DNA of 64,000 nucleotides, from assembly GCA_963070105.1 (NCBI GenBank), contig OY718808.1:5433738-5497737 (forward strand), in the 5' to 3' direction. This stretch comes from Litomosoides sigmodontis (taxonomy: Eukaryota; Nematoda; Chromadorea; Rhabditida; Onchocercidae). This document shows, one piece after another, positions 25,734 through 39,104 of the stretch (positions are counted from its first letter, which is position 1; every line of letters starts with the position of its first letter). The notes under the pieces were generated by a model that had not been told where the DNA came from, did not search any database, and was given only the letters and a program-made list of their open reading frames with translations. The position numbers were made by a program, and so were the translations under genes.

Positions 25734-28700
25734 TGGTACGGTAGGATTGGAATCCTAAATGTTGACGTATTCCTTAAATTCTTGTACGAAGAAGTGGAAC
25801 TTCTTCCTTTGTCTTTTTTCCAGTGTTAGGGATAACTTAATTAACTTCACCCTATAGAAGTACCTGCTCAATCGAGCACGTTTATTAAGCAGCGAATTAG
25901 TAATCAGACAATGCATAATTAATTAATTACAACAGAGTTAAAAAATTAGCGATAGCAATTTTTTCCTTAAATTTATCCGACACATATTGCTAAGTCTTCT
26001 CAAATTTTGCTTGTTTACCAATTTCTATGTTTGTGAGAGCATCACAAACTTATGGGGAAGTATTTTTTCCCAAATCAATTTAATAGTTTGGAAATTAGCA
26101 TGTCAAAGGTAGAAACTTTTGTTCAGTAATAATTTTTATGAAAATTTTAAAATTAAATTTTATACACGAAAGTTTGTTTATTCAATTGTTTTAAACAAAA
26201 GGAAGCAAAAATATTAGGCGACAAGTTTACTGTAAGATAATTTATTCTCAATAATCGTAGGCAACAGTTAATGAGGGATAACTTGAGAAATTATTTTAAG
26301 AGACTACTGTTGGTAATTAATTTTAATTGAACTCATTACCCATGATAGTCGAAACTTATCGAACATATTTACTAATTTTAATCCAAAATATTAGAGGTTA
26401 CTCCGAAACTCACAGCAACTTTATTATTAGCCTCGGCCATTGCTATTAGGCCGTGCTGATCGCTGAGGTCTACGTTCTCCAGTTTGCTACTTTTCCAACT
26501 TTTCACGTTTTCAATCCTTCAAAGAATTTACACATTAGAAGTCGGTAAAATGATTTATCAAAAGTTTTAGAAGACGAAAAAGAAAGTTTGGAGAAGTAGA
26601 AAAATCGGATTTAATGTTGAAGAAAAAGGGAATATGAACACTGTGAAGGAATGCGAAAAATTCAAAAAAAAATAATTTAGAAGTTTGTTTGAGAATTTAT
26701 CGAAATACCACGAAAGCTAGAAGAACTAAGGTTGTTGAGACATTACATTGCAACAGCCATGTGCGCTTGCAACCTTTGCTGATTTTTAAAAAACAATTCA
26801 AATGGAAAATATTTTCAGTTGTGAGTTCAGTTTATAAAATCAATAAGGAAGGAAACAAATTTAATTAATTAGTAATGAAAAATAGCATTTATAAACACCA
26901 GAGGTAAGAAGCGTGATACAATGAATGAATTTCATGAAATTTTAAAAATTTTTCCTTCTGAATCATGATGTCGTTTAAATTTCAATTTTTCTAAACTTTT
27001 CATACTGCGATTGCAAAAAAATTGATTTTGCAACACAGTGTAGTATTGCTAGTTCACTTGTACAGGTGTGGTCAGTTTCAATCCAATTACAACGGTTGAA
27101 TATTATAGATGCAAAACGGACAGCGTTATGCATATTTTAATAAAATCAAAAGGATAGAAAACAGGATAAGTTGCTTCAAGTTTTCAGAATTAAGAAATTT
27201 TGAAGCCTTGAAAGCCTTTTTTGTAGGCTAAGTAAATGTGTAAAGCACTAAGAATAGACAAAGGTAGTGGACGGAAAAATGAAACGATGGATGAACAAAG
27301 AAAGGAATTATTAAATTCAAATGAAAATCAGCTCTTCCGGGAAAAACAAATTGAGAATAACATATCGTACTGGCCAGCAGGAAAAGGTAATGCGATAAAA
27401 TATTAGCATTTTCATTTCTGAAGTTTAAATTATCAAAAATGAAGTTGCACTGTGCAAGATGGGAATGCATCAGAAAGATTTCTTTTTGTCCAATTTTATC
27501 TTATTTTTTCAAATAAAGCAAAAAAACAGTAATATTTTAAAAGTATTTTTGGAATATTGAGTTTTTTTTTCTTTATAGGGAAGCTAAATTTAGAGGGTAG
27601 TCTCCATTAGCAAGTGTAGCGAGCAATAAATATTCCACGCAAATAATTCATTAATTTTGCTTATGCAAGATTATTGCAAACGTGACCTGCTTGAAAGAAA
27701 CTCTGCTTGTATGTTTACTTTACGAAAAGAGTAGTTGGGAAGAGAAAAAAATGAAGATATGAAATATCGTTGTGTAATAAATACCAATGTCCAACACAAT
27801 TGTCATTTTATTAATTGTTGTTGAAAGAACCAAAATTAGTTTTATGAAAATGAGGGAAGGGTGAAAGAGACAGGGAAAATGAACATGGAGAGAGAATTCC
27901 TCTAAACTTTAAAATATTGCCCCTTGCAATTGCGAGTGTCTTTTATTCATTCATTTTCCCATTTTTCTTCTTTAGTAATTTACAAATAAAAAAAGGCAGA
28001 AAAAAATCAAATCAAACAGTGCTGCTTTGTATTTAGTGATTTAATTTGCTGAACTTGAAAGGAGGGTTACAACGGTTGACCCGAACAGTGAAGCACTCAC
28101 CGGTCCAAACTCTCATGAGCTACTCAGTGTGGAGCTCAAGTAAATGACAAAATTCCAAAATTTACTTTAAATTTTACTTTTTGTATTTTTCGTAGCTTTG
28201 AGGAAAAGGTGTAATTAAAGGATGGAATATGAAATCGGAATTTTTCAAAGTCTGACTGACTTTGTTAGTATTAAGCTTATAGCATCTCTCTTCTTCAATG
28301 CCATTGAACAGCAAGGTACTTCCTCTATTAATTAGTGCGAAAATAGATGAAACATTTTAATAGGAAGGATAGGGATAGCAGAAGAAGGTAACTACAAAAT
28401 TTTTGCAACTTCCAGAGCTGTTATTTCATCGATGGAAGGGAGGAGGAAGCAAGGCGTGAATGAACCTTGAAAGTGTTTAGTTGCACGGGAAGACCGACCA
28501 ATCTCGTCATCAACCTGTTTGGCCTTTGCTTCAGTAGGGCAGCCAGGTTGTAATGAAAATAATCGACATTGATCTGTGATTCTCAAATTTTATATACAAG
28601 TGAAGTGTAATCACAACAATTGCGATGCTAGGATTAGAGTACGGCAAAGCTGGCTTAAAATTAATGAGTAAGCAGCCTACATGATGCGTGCAGCTCGCAT

Positions 28701-29152
28701 GCACTATTTTGTTTCTTATGCAAATCTTTTGAAGTTTCAGTAGTTCAATTCAAATTTACTTTTAAATTTCAATAATTTCATCGAGACTTCACAGAAGGCC
28801 TTTTAATAATTTAACATATAAGCAATAAATTATAAATTATCCATATTGTAACTTTCTTGCAGATTTTCTTAGGCGAGAATTTAGGCTTATCAATTAAATT
28901 CCTGATAATTAGTGCCAGCTTTTTTTTCTTTCTTTCTCCATGAAAATTTTCCTTTTTTGTGCAATTGGTGAAGAAAGACGTCGTCTTAACTAGACTATTA
29001 GAACAACATCAATCGTAGGAGAAGTTTGCAGCAAGTCGAATAAGAGAAATGATATTGCGCTTTTGCGTTGAAATATCGGAACAGGTTATTTGAGAAAGGA
29101 ATGAATGGTGATAAGACCCTGTCTTGACACTTCCTTTCCATTCAACCTTATA

Positions 29153-29193
29153 CCTCTCTCTCTCTCTCTCTCTCTCTCCCTCGCTCTCTCCTC
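29153..29193. repeat. (CT)n microsatellite
   Basis: About 40 bases of CT dinucleotides with slight interruptions near the 3' end. Confidence 0.9.
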
Positions 29194-29446
29194 AGTGTGC
29201 AATTAATGAATTTAACCCACATCAAACTTCCATTACACTGCGTTCAGGCAATCTGCTGTTCCGCATCTCTTTCATATTCGATTTTTAATCATTTCATTCC
29301 TTAAAACAATCACTTCACCGCTTTCAATCATTCGCCGTCAGTACTATACTACCATCACATCATTACTACCAATTAAGGAAGCTGTAATTAGACTGCCTGC
29401 TGATAGCGAGGGTGATAACGAAAGGAAGCTGTCAGCAAACTGTTAG

Positions 29447-29448
<2 letters not shown>

Positions 29449-29489
<41 letters not shown>
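29449..29489. repeat. (GT)n microsatellite
   Basis: About 41 bases of uninterrupted TG/GT dinucleotides. Confidence 0.95.
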
Positions 29490-29491
<2 letters not shown>

Positions 29492-32400
29492 TCCTCTTCC
29501 CTAGAAACTAACTGTTAAAACAAGCCTAACAGATCCATTTAAAACCGAATGTATGCAGACGTTATACGTAGAAATAATGTAGAAATACGACGAACTTTTA
29601 CAAATCCTACATTTGCGGCATCTTTTCCTTTCAGAAATTTCAATAAATTAAGTTAGAACTACGAAAGGTGGAAGTGGAACAATGTTATATGCAAAAAATA
29701 CACAAAGAGTGGGAAGTTCAACAGGTAGAAGTATACAAGCAATCGCAACTAATGCAGCTCTCCAATCATAAAAACAGGTTCGCAGAGAAAACTAAATTAA
29801 AGTGTCATTATTTCACGATTGACATGTGCTGGTGGCATAAGGCAAAAAATTTTGAGGAAAAGAAAAAAACCCAAAGAAACTTTCAGATATGAACTATAAG
29901 GTGTTTTGGCTACGGTAAACGAAACCCAATTTTTTACTCAATTTTTTAAACCTTTCAATTCTGAAATGAAAGAGCAGTGGCGTTCAGTGGAGAATCAGTT
30001 TTATTCCTGAATAATACAGTTGCCAAGGATCTAAAGAATATCACTGCACAACGTTCGAAGGCTAGAGAGTTCATCATCGCGCTTCTGCCATTCGGAAACA
30101 GTTGGGTAGGGGTAGTTCACTTCAGGTTCAAGCAGTTTCTCGGTTTCTACTTCCTCCTGCTTCTCCACTACGAAATACTCCTTCTGCAGGCATATTTCGG
30201 AGGAAGTTGGCGGGTAGAAAATGGAGTGGGAAGGTGGATGAAAGGATCTGCGAAACGCTCAGCAGTCTGAAGGATGCAAGCAGAGAGGCTCCAAAAGTGC
30301 CTGACAGATGTAATCTGAGATGCGGTAGTTTTTTAATTTGACGCTTCCCACTGCTTCTGATCGTACAGCTACTCTCAAAGTGATCATTTTTAAATCTCAA
30401 GCATTACACCGCTCTTAGTGTAATCATTTTAATAATCATTGAAGGTTAGCTTACTGTCGAAAGTAAAGAAAGGAAAATTGGTGTTTAGTTTCTTGGACGC
30501 TAAATTACCACCCGTTGTTTGGCTTTCCTAAGCTCAAAAGAATTCAATGTGTAGAATATGAATTCAAGTAAGGTATATTTAAAAGCTACTTGTGCAGATT
30601 AACCAAGGTATGGAAGTCCACATTGCATCACAGCCACCTCCTCTCTTCACGTCCGTTCACGGGTAGGTTAGATAAATCAAAACATACAGCAGAAACTCGG
30701 GCATTTTCAATTAGCAGAAAACATGCTGAATGCTTTTGGTGTGACCATAAGCCTACTGCAAAAGTAATATGAGCAATTTCGGCCAGTGAGAAGAACGCGA
30801 GATAATTAAAAGATGAAACTTACGAAACTGTCTAGAAGGATGTTCTTGAAAGGGTTGGAAAGAAATGAATCATTTGAAGAAGGTAAGTCTAAGTGCAGAA
30901 ACGGAAAATGAGTGAATGAGCAAATATTAAGCAAGTGAAGCGGGTCAGGAACATTTGCACTTCGACGGGGACATTAAAATATGCTATTGCTCAGCCGAAT
31001 GAGTGAAGGATCGAAATAATTGTTGTAAAAGTAATTAAGGAATAGATTAACTTCCAAAAATGAAATCGATAGCTATGGTAGAGACATTTTCTTTGATGGT
31101 TGACTTTTGAAGCAGAATTGCTTTTAAATCAAGCGGTTGGTAATTTAAATTTGCTTAAAATATTGCGAAAATAGTTGCGAGCATCTTGGCTTAACAGAAA
31201 ACAGGTCTTTAAAAGGGATAAACTTTTTAACGCCGAAATTTGATACAAAATACGCCACAGAAGAGAAGTTGGCTGAACAGCGGTTGTTTATTGCTACCTG
31301 CTCTCCTTCCAATACCAGTTTCCATCAAATTTTCAATTATAAAAATAAAAATCCGACGAAATTTACATTGGAATTCCAATTACATATTCCATTTTCAGCA
31401 TATTTATGAAGGACCAATTTCGCGACAAATAATTTCAAGAGTGTTGACGCTGTTCAACTGCTAAGGCATGGATGGATGGATGATTTGGTTATCTTAAAGG
31501 TCCGATCAGCTTCCAATCACAAGCATATCACAGAAGTGTTAGCTTTCAATTTCATGCTTATTCCTGCTCGCTTTCAAAACTGCATTGTAATTCATCTTTT
31601 CCTTCCAATCGCTTCTTTTTATCTGATTGTTGTTGCATGAATCGTTGGATTTTTCCAATCCGACATTTTGCTGCTTTTATGGTCATTTGTGAAATTTGTG
31701 ATGAAGTAGCAGCGGTGGACAGCGGGAGAGGAACTCTCAGTAGCACCTTGAGTGGTGTAGCGCCGATGCTGTAGAATACAGTGTTGAGGGTGGAGGAAAT
31801 TGTGGACAGTTGTCTAAGTTGACAGCGATTTCTCCTACAAGCGATGATGAATAATAAGTCAAAATGGATCAGTGGAAAGTGCGGTTGACAAGCGGTCGTC
31901 AAGAGGGAACACGGAACACGTACAGCTTCGCTTCTCTTCTCTTCCCATGTGAGTGCCAGTTATTTCTCAAAATTAAACTTCAACAGAAGAGTCAACAAAT
32001 GAATTAAATTTGTAAAAAACGAAGCAGTCCGTTTTGTTTGTACGATGAATTTCATACAAAAGAGGAATGAGTGGTGACAGGGTCATTTCTCCTTGCACAC
32101 AATTCATTACCCCAAAATTCAGGCGGCGTTCTCCTACACTGCTCGGCCGATTGTTTCCATGGTCATCACCACCGCGTTACCACCATTATCATCACTGTCA
32201 CCACAACAACTCATCGAAGTTTTTTTTTCTAAGATGAACTTACATCTTTTGGCTTGCTGTTCGTGTAAAGAAGGAAACCATTCAGAATTGTTTACAATGA
32301 ATTCTCTCGTTTTTTAATAAATTTTTCACAGAAATTTCACTTGCTAATGTTTCATTGTAATAAAAAATTGTACAAAAAGCTTAGATCAACAATTCTAGTT

Positions 32401-33166
32401 GCGCAAATGCCTTTGAAGAGGATGAAATCATACGACTGATAGCTTTGCAAGACAAATGGTTATCAATCAAAACAAAACTGCTGTTGTTTGGATGCCATCA
32501 AAACTGAGCTACATTTTGTGCTAACATTCAAATTTAAACAAAATAAGGAGGAATAATTGCCATCTTCTCTCTGTCCTTCCTCCTGTATAAATCATACCAG
32601 TCGAAATGCAGAAAAATTGAAAAACTTTTTATGTAAACAGTGTCGATGTGTGCTATTTCAAAAAAATTATAAAAGTTGCTCACCAAAGTTTTAATTGCTT
32701 CCATACAAAAACATTTAAAAAAGATGAAGTTGTAGGATAATAAATCAGACTGACAAATCAGAAGACCTGAGTGCGCAATGGCAGTAGTTTTACATTTTGG
32801 AATTTAAAGAAGACTAATTACTGGCAGCACATTTAGCTTTTAATTTCAATGTTTTGATATCTTCGCTTTCGTTAAAACCTCTGTTTTTTAAAAGATATTA
32901 AGATGCAAAATAATGAAGTAGCCCATGGCTAGAAATGGATAACTGAGAGCATTAAGTAGAAGAAGCAGGAAAAGTTCTGCTGATGGAAGATGATGAAGGA
33001 ACTTGAAGTTGTGCTATGAGAAGGTAAAGTCTGCTAATTGGCAATAAGCACAGGAGAAAATTTGAATGTGCTGCAAGGCTTCAAAAAGATTCAATTTATA
33101 TTTCAAAAATTCAACAACAAGTAATTCCGTAACAAATGAATTGGGACGAATGTAAATTCACAGAAA

Positions 33167-36100
33167 TCAAAGAATTGGACAACGCTGAGTGTCCACAAGA
33201 TGGGTACCTACGAAAACGCTAGTTGGTGCATCATCTGTTCGTATCGCCGGTTTACTATAATAATATAAACACAATCGATCACTCGTCTTCAACATTGATT
33301 CCGCACTGTCTATTCCAAATGCGGTAAAAATTGCACTAATCCACCGTTTCGTAGCTTTTGGTCTTTTAAAGAACATATCTTCCATCTAAAAAAATTCTTT
33401 CAATATCTTTTAAAGCACATGCTATTTTTAAGGCTTTTTAGACTACTGAATAAAATACAGTCAAATATGAATAAAGGCAGACGAAGACTGAAACATTAGC
33501 ACGAACGCTATAACAATCATTGTAGGTCTTATCATCACCAAATGCGCCTTCATGAATTAGTTTTGATATTAATCCACTGAAACAATCATCTATTAGGGAC
33601 GATGAGCTTGTGGGTTTATTTTGTATCAGATTTTTTTTCGGAACTTTAATTAATTTCATTTAATGGAAAAAGTGCATGAATAAAATGATTTCCACAAAAG
33701 TGCTGTACCTGTAAAGACGTATGCCAGTAATATTGAACTCAGGAATTTGTGACATATGATTTTTGAGCTTTTTCACCCAGTTAAATGTATCATAGTCAGC
33801 AAATGCACCGTCCACCAGTTGACCGATACCTTTACTCGGATCTATCTTTTTTAAGTAACAGTGACCTGAAAATTTGAAATTCTAAAAAAATACAGGGCAT
33901 CTCATCGATAATTCAAAAAATTGAAAACGAATCACCTTCTCTAGTTCTTACTGTGGTGCCTTGCTCACATGTTGACCATCCACTCCACTGCAGTTGAATT
34001 TTTAAATTCACAAATTTTTCTGCCAGTTCGGCATCTTTCGAATATTTGTGCAAATTCCAGCTAATCTCTTCGTTCATATTTTTATCACTTACTACCTGAA
34101 GTTTTGAACACCTAATCATTTCATTGAGCATCGCTGTTTCTATTATTAAAAGTGCCCATTATTTAAATTTTAGAGTGGACAGTGAAAGACCAAATGAAGG
34201 TGTAAGATAATTGCTATGCGGTCGGGTAAGAATGTCATAAAAAATTCCGATTATCTCATTGACTTAGCTGCCGAACTAAATTGACAATCCCTGTTTGGTC
34301 CATTTTCCCTCCTATCACTTGCAAGACACTTTCATCATTTCGTCTGAAATAAACCACTAAAAGAGAAAAACAAAAGGAACGATAAGCCGTTATACTGCTT
34401 CACATTAATAAACAAACAAAGAGAAAGCACCCAATCAAGACACGATGTCCAATTCATAGCGCACATCCGAAATGCATCACGTATGTATGTGGGAGGAATG
34501 TGACGAAATTTCCAGTTTAAATCAGGAAAACCTTGCGACTCCGGACACTCACTTTCTGTACGAAAAAATTTTGCGCGTAATATACTTCCCAATTAAGTAA
34601 ATTAGAATGAAATACTAAGCAAATCAGAATAAGGTCATATCGAACCAACGAACTTGTTGCTTTCTTGTTAACAAGAAAGAGTTTGAAAGTCACTGTTTTC
34701 CGTTTTTGTACTCCTATAAGTTATTTATACTAAACACTATTGTTAGATGTTGGAAACTGCTTTAAAAAGTTCCAAAATTACTCATTATAAATTACTCATA
34801 GTGACAAACTATGTACGGTTATGTTTAAATTTAGAATAGCTATTATTTAGTAAACTGTTAGCTGTTATCGATAAATACATAAATCTCGTTCTACCGACAT
34901 ATGCTTAAGAGACAAAAATGTCACCACGTATAACAGAGTATAGAAACATTGAAGACATGAACATACCAATTTGAGGAATTTGTTCTTCACCAGGCCTTAA
35001 AAATCGAAATCAAATTACTTAAGTTTAATCAGCACTAATGACGTAATACAGTAGTCATCTTGGCGATGTTTACTTCCTACTTTATATTAATATCAAACTG
35101 AACGTAACCGTTTTTTGGTCGTCTTTTAAATGTGTCACTGTCAAAGAAAGTAAATTAAAATTAAGTAAAGCTGATGTGCGGGAAGTTAGAAAACTTTAAC
35201 CTTCTGCATTCAACATGCAACCTATATTCAACATACAGTGATAATTTGAATGCATAATTTTCACCACAAAGATAAATTTAATTTTCACTATCCTTATCTT
35301 AGGCGTTTTAGGAAGGAAAATTACTTACCGAAGGTAAATGAAAAGAGGTTGCATGGCAATCAAATAAAAGACGAAGTGCATGATATTTCTTGAGGCTGCG
35401 TCCAAGCAACGATATAAGCCTTCATTCTCGGATGTTGGCTGGAATTTTTCTATTTCTATTATCCTACACAATGCCTAACACTAGGATATCATAAAGAATT
35501 TGCTAATTATACTTCTCTTAACTGTAAATGAGTAGAAAGTATGATGAATATACCTGCAACAAAATTAGCATTCCTCTTCTTTGTATGATTACGGTCTGTG
35601 CCCGTGGATTTTTTGCCGATTCGAATCCACTAGGCATTGCACCAAAATTACGCCATCTATTATCTCCAAAATCGGCACTTAACGTTACCAAATGTCGATT
35701 CCAGTTAGGTGAATCTTTGAGATTCTGAAACGTAATATTAATACAATAATTATTATTGCCGGTTTTGAGTATTTGAATGCAAACTGATCTCATAATTTAC
35801 GTGATGTAACAATTTCATTAATGACACTTACTATTTTGCCGAAAATTGACTTAGTTCTCAAAGACGGTGTAAATTTTTTTACAATTTGAAACATTAATCA
35901 CTATAAATAAAAATGCACACAAAAAATTGAATCGGATGAAGAGAATTAGCAATTAAGGTAATTGGATCCGTTTCATGTGGGTCTAATAACTAGCCGACAT
36001 CTCCATTGATTCATATATCAAAGAATAACACTGAGTTAGCTGTTTCCACAAATGGACATTACTCGATAGATTCATCACCTTAACCTTTGCTTCTTGACAA

Positions 36101-36901
36101 CAAAGTCAAACCTTCATATCTCCAAGTGCATCCTCAACATCCTTTGATGGCATAAACCACCAGTGCTTCATTAATCCATTAAAAGTGAACGCTCGACGAC
36201 ACATTACACATCGAAGGTCGATACGTTGACCAGGCCAAAAATAAATCGGTTTGATCTATAACAACCATGAAGACTTCATAATATATGTCACCAACCTTGC
36301 TGCAATACCGTCTTGAAATATGAATGAATTGCACTGCATAAATTACAGTACAATTTACTTATCACAAAAGTACGTTATCAATTCGAAAATGGATAGAAGC
36401 CATCTTATCTCGAAACGTTAAAGATAAATTCAACAAAAAAAAAATTCTATTTGAAGTAACTTTCAGTTTTCCATGGAATGACTTAACGTTTACCGCAACA
36501 TTTAGTTTACCATCACAATTCGGTTCATAAAAGGACTCTGTAAACAATGACTTCAGATAGTGCTTCTTATGCACATCTTCAATGAATTCAAACTCCATTG
36601 GATTATCAATATGAGGTGCCAAATCTGGTATCACATTATCTTCGTCCAGCTGTATTTAAAATTCACACTTCAGCTTATCTATTTCAAAACAAATGACATA
36701 CTGCCCGCTCGATGCACATCATGAGCACTATGTTAAAGCATTTTCTACATTAACCCACCACTATAACGTATCTTTTGGTTCCAAATTTCAGCATTGTACA
36801 AAAATCACCTTGAAAGCTGACTAACTTCAAAGAGTAGTGGAACTTACAGTACTTTCTGCACCAGAAACAACAAGCAAAATAACAGTGACTGAAAATATCA
36901 T
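33167..36901 (-). CDS. Secreted Ig-like protein with thrombospondin-like motif, tentatively FAM187-like
   Basis: Exons on the minus strand: 36901-36848, 36649-36494, 36255-36112, 35724-35554, 35474-35329, 34995-34967, 34555-34481, 34139-33936, 33865-33709, 33576-33495 and 33385-33167. This model keeps frame and gives 478 residues. It begins with a signal peptide (MIFSVTVILLVVSGAES). An Ig-like half is suggested by WPGQRIDLRCVMC, a Trp pair (KHWWF) and ENEGLYRCLD, matching the Cys-Trp-Tyr-x-Cys pattern. A later block, WSGWSTCEQG followed by RTREGHCYLKK, looks like a thrombospondin type 1-like strand. The C-terminus has VFVGTHLVDTQRC. The combination resembles the FAM187 family, but that name is from memory and unverified. 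One junction is doubtful: exon 34555-34481 could run to 34431, adding 17 residues with two Cys, but then frame is lost unless a small exon was missed. Function is unknown; a cell-surface or secreted role is inferred. Confidence 0.65.
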
Positions 36902-37297
36902 TCCAACTTGTTGGACAGCCGTCCTCCGGCAAAACTGATTTCGGAAGAAATTCTTAGTCTAACGAAATTATGCAAATTAAAGCAAAAGTTCAGAATCTAC
37001 CCGTCACTTATTCAAATTGCTCAGAAGTGCTTCCGTTTTCTCCGCCTTCAATTCAAAACTCCAAATAGCAGCAGAAAAAGTTCGGATTGCTTTCACTCGA
37101 CAACAATGTTACGAAACGGATTAAAACTATGGATATGAAGTCATTAAATCAAACTTCAACAGAAACTTGTCCTTATCATCTGCGCGAGAAAACTTTCGTA
37201 ATATACTAAAACTTTATACGCCCCAAATTTAGTCAGATTGAGAAAGAGTTGAAATTGTATAACACATCTCCAACATATGTAATTTCAAAAAAAGAAT
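36902..37297 (-). other. Short gap between two same-strand genes
   Basis: Only 396 bases separate the proteasome stop codon from the Ig-like gene's ATG, both on the minus strand. A pyrimidine-containing acceptor (TTCTTCCGAAATCAG) lies about 40 bases before the downstream ATG. No AATAAA was noticed after the proteasome gene. The spacing is compatible with a nematode operon but does not prove one. Confidence 0.35.
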
Positions 37298-39104
37298 TCA
37301 CTGAATAATGTGCTTCGGATATGTTAAATGTGCTGGAATTTCGGCAAACTTCGGGAACTGATTCCCATCAGGCCGAATAAGCTGAAATAAAAATCAAATA
37401 ATAAAGACAGAGCATAAGTGTTTATCAACTCATCCCAACTACGTGATTTTCTCAAAAAAAAGGATGTTTTAAGCAATTAAGATTAGTAATTTCCCTTAAA
37501 AGGACTCAGAGAACTTAGTTCTCAAGCATTTCTTAAGCTCCAAACCCAGATTAATAATAGCTAATTAAAACAAAAGTGAAATAAGAAATTAAAAGATTAA
37601 ACATCCTCGGTAAATTAATGATAAAATTTCAAGAAACAAATAATTAACCATTCTTCGCGTGCCTGCTTTATCGATAACAGCTAGTCTAATAACACCTCCG
37701 GAAGAACCATCACGAACTGTTGCCAGAGCTACTGCATTGAGTACTATTTCTTTGCATTTTTCAGCAGTCATTCCCGGCTACAAAAAAATTACAATGTGTT
37801 AGCATAAATTCATTGTTTCTTTTACCCATTTTTTATGCAGTATTTTTGAATATGTAGACAAACAAATAAAGACACAGAGTTTTCATATGTGCCTTTTTTT
37901 CAATAAAAATACAATCTACCTTCCACTGACTATCAAGAAAACCTTGCACAAATGTACTACCACTCCCACTTGATGCGCATCGCTGTCGAGTTACGTAACC
38001 ACCTTGTGGAATTGCATACAACTAAAAGAGAAATCTCTTAAAGATAACAATGAATTGATATCCATTAGTTTTAGCAGAAAACGTTACAAGTAACTGAATA
38101 CAAGATAAAACGAATTGCAGTAATTAATACTCACTTGTCCACCTTCGACATCATCATAACCAGCAATCAGAACAGATGCTGATAGAGAATCACGATATTT
38201 ATACAGAAAATTCCGAAAGATCTGAGCAGAACGTCCAACAGTAACATCTTGTTCTTCCATCATTCTGAAGAGAGAAAAAAGCAGTTGTAAAGAGAGGGAA
38301 GTTTCTCGAGAAATTCTTTATCAAAATCAGAACAGACTAAAACTTACGAGTAAACTTCAATATAATACTTTACGATATCAGAAATTGCTTGCGTATCTGC
38401 CGCAGCGCCAGAACGACAAACAACCATTCGATCCGTAATGGGAGTAATTTTGTCTGTGGCACGCGATGAAATGTAACTTCTGAAAACATATCCACATCTA
38501 TGCTGCACAAGAAATGATAAAGTAGAATCACAGTCGTGCATCTGGTATAAAAAATCAATGCACCGTCCCACATAAATTATAATGGGTACATGCAACAGAA
38601 ACATGAACCGAAAACGATACCAAGTGATCACATAAAGATATAAATTAATTTATAAAAACGCTATAAATTATAGACGAACAATAAGAACAAGGACTGCTAA
38701 AAATAACGGTGAAACTGAGGAACTCTTGTCCTAAAATTATCTCTTTTTCTCCCAATCGATTTACAGTTTTTATTCTGAAATCAAGACATCATGTCATTAC
38801 AAAAAGAGAGGACAAATATGAAATATACCCAGAACTTGTTCTCGAGTCAGTTCCAACCACAACTCCACCGTCGAATTCCATTGCAATGAGAGTTGTCTGA
38901 AAAAAATACGGCATTTCTGTTGAGAATAATGAAAAGGTATTATTCTCAACTTATTCTTTTCTGATGCAACAGTATCAGAATTTAGTATCATGCGAGCTAA
39001 TTGCCAGCTTAGTCTGTTTCAGTGTTAAAATAAGTAATTCCTACACCCATATCGACATTTTCACTTGTAAAGTATCGTGGGGGTCCGTTGCGAGCCATTT
39101 TCAT
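37298..39104 (-). CDS. PSMB6: 20S proteasome subunit beta-1 (PSMB6 type)
   Basis: Seven exons on the minus strand, 39104-39045, 38896-38829, 38479-38348, 38264-38135, 38021-37920, 37777-37649 and 37381-37298, give 234 residues. The first exon encodes a 20-residue propeptide ending in Gly; the mature chain begins at the next exon with [11 protein letters not shown]. In mature numbering Thr1, Asp17 (GTDSR) and Lys33 (ATDK) are all present, so the subunit should be active. Further family blocks are [19 protein letters not shown] and [12 protein letters not shown]. Beta-1 gives the caspase-like (post-acidic) activity of the proteasome in nucleus and cytosol. The intron between exons 1 and 2 falls exactly at the Gly-Thr autoprocessing bond. 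A second in-frame ATG at 39098 is an alternative start. The gene diverges from the REEP gene, with about 0.8 kb between the two starts. Confidence 0.95.

Larger units (their letters stand above)
25755..33166. other. Gene-poor intergenic region
   Basis: About 7.4 kb between the 5' end of the aminopeptidase and the 3' end of the Ig-like gene. A T-rich acceptor at about 25755 (minus strand) may mark trans-splicing of the aminopeptidase mRNA. Open frames such as 31558-31902 (-), 30128-30400 (-) and 29977-30270 (+) overlap one another on opposite strands and show no motif. The region contains CT and GT repeats. Confidence 0.5.

Noticed and set aside
31558..31902. 114-codon open frame on the minus strand
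   Set aside because: No motif, no splice context, and the composition is unlike that of the supported genes.
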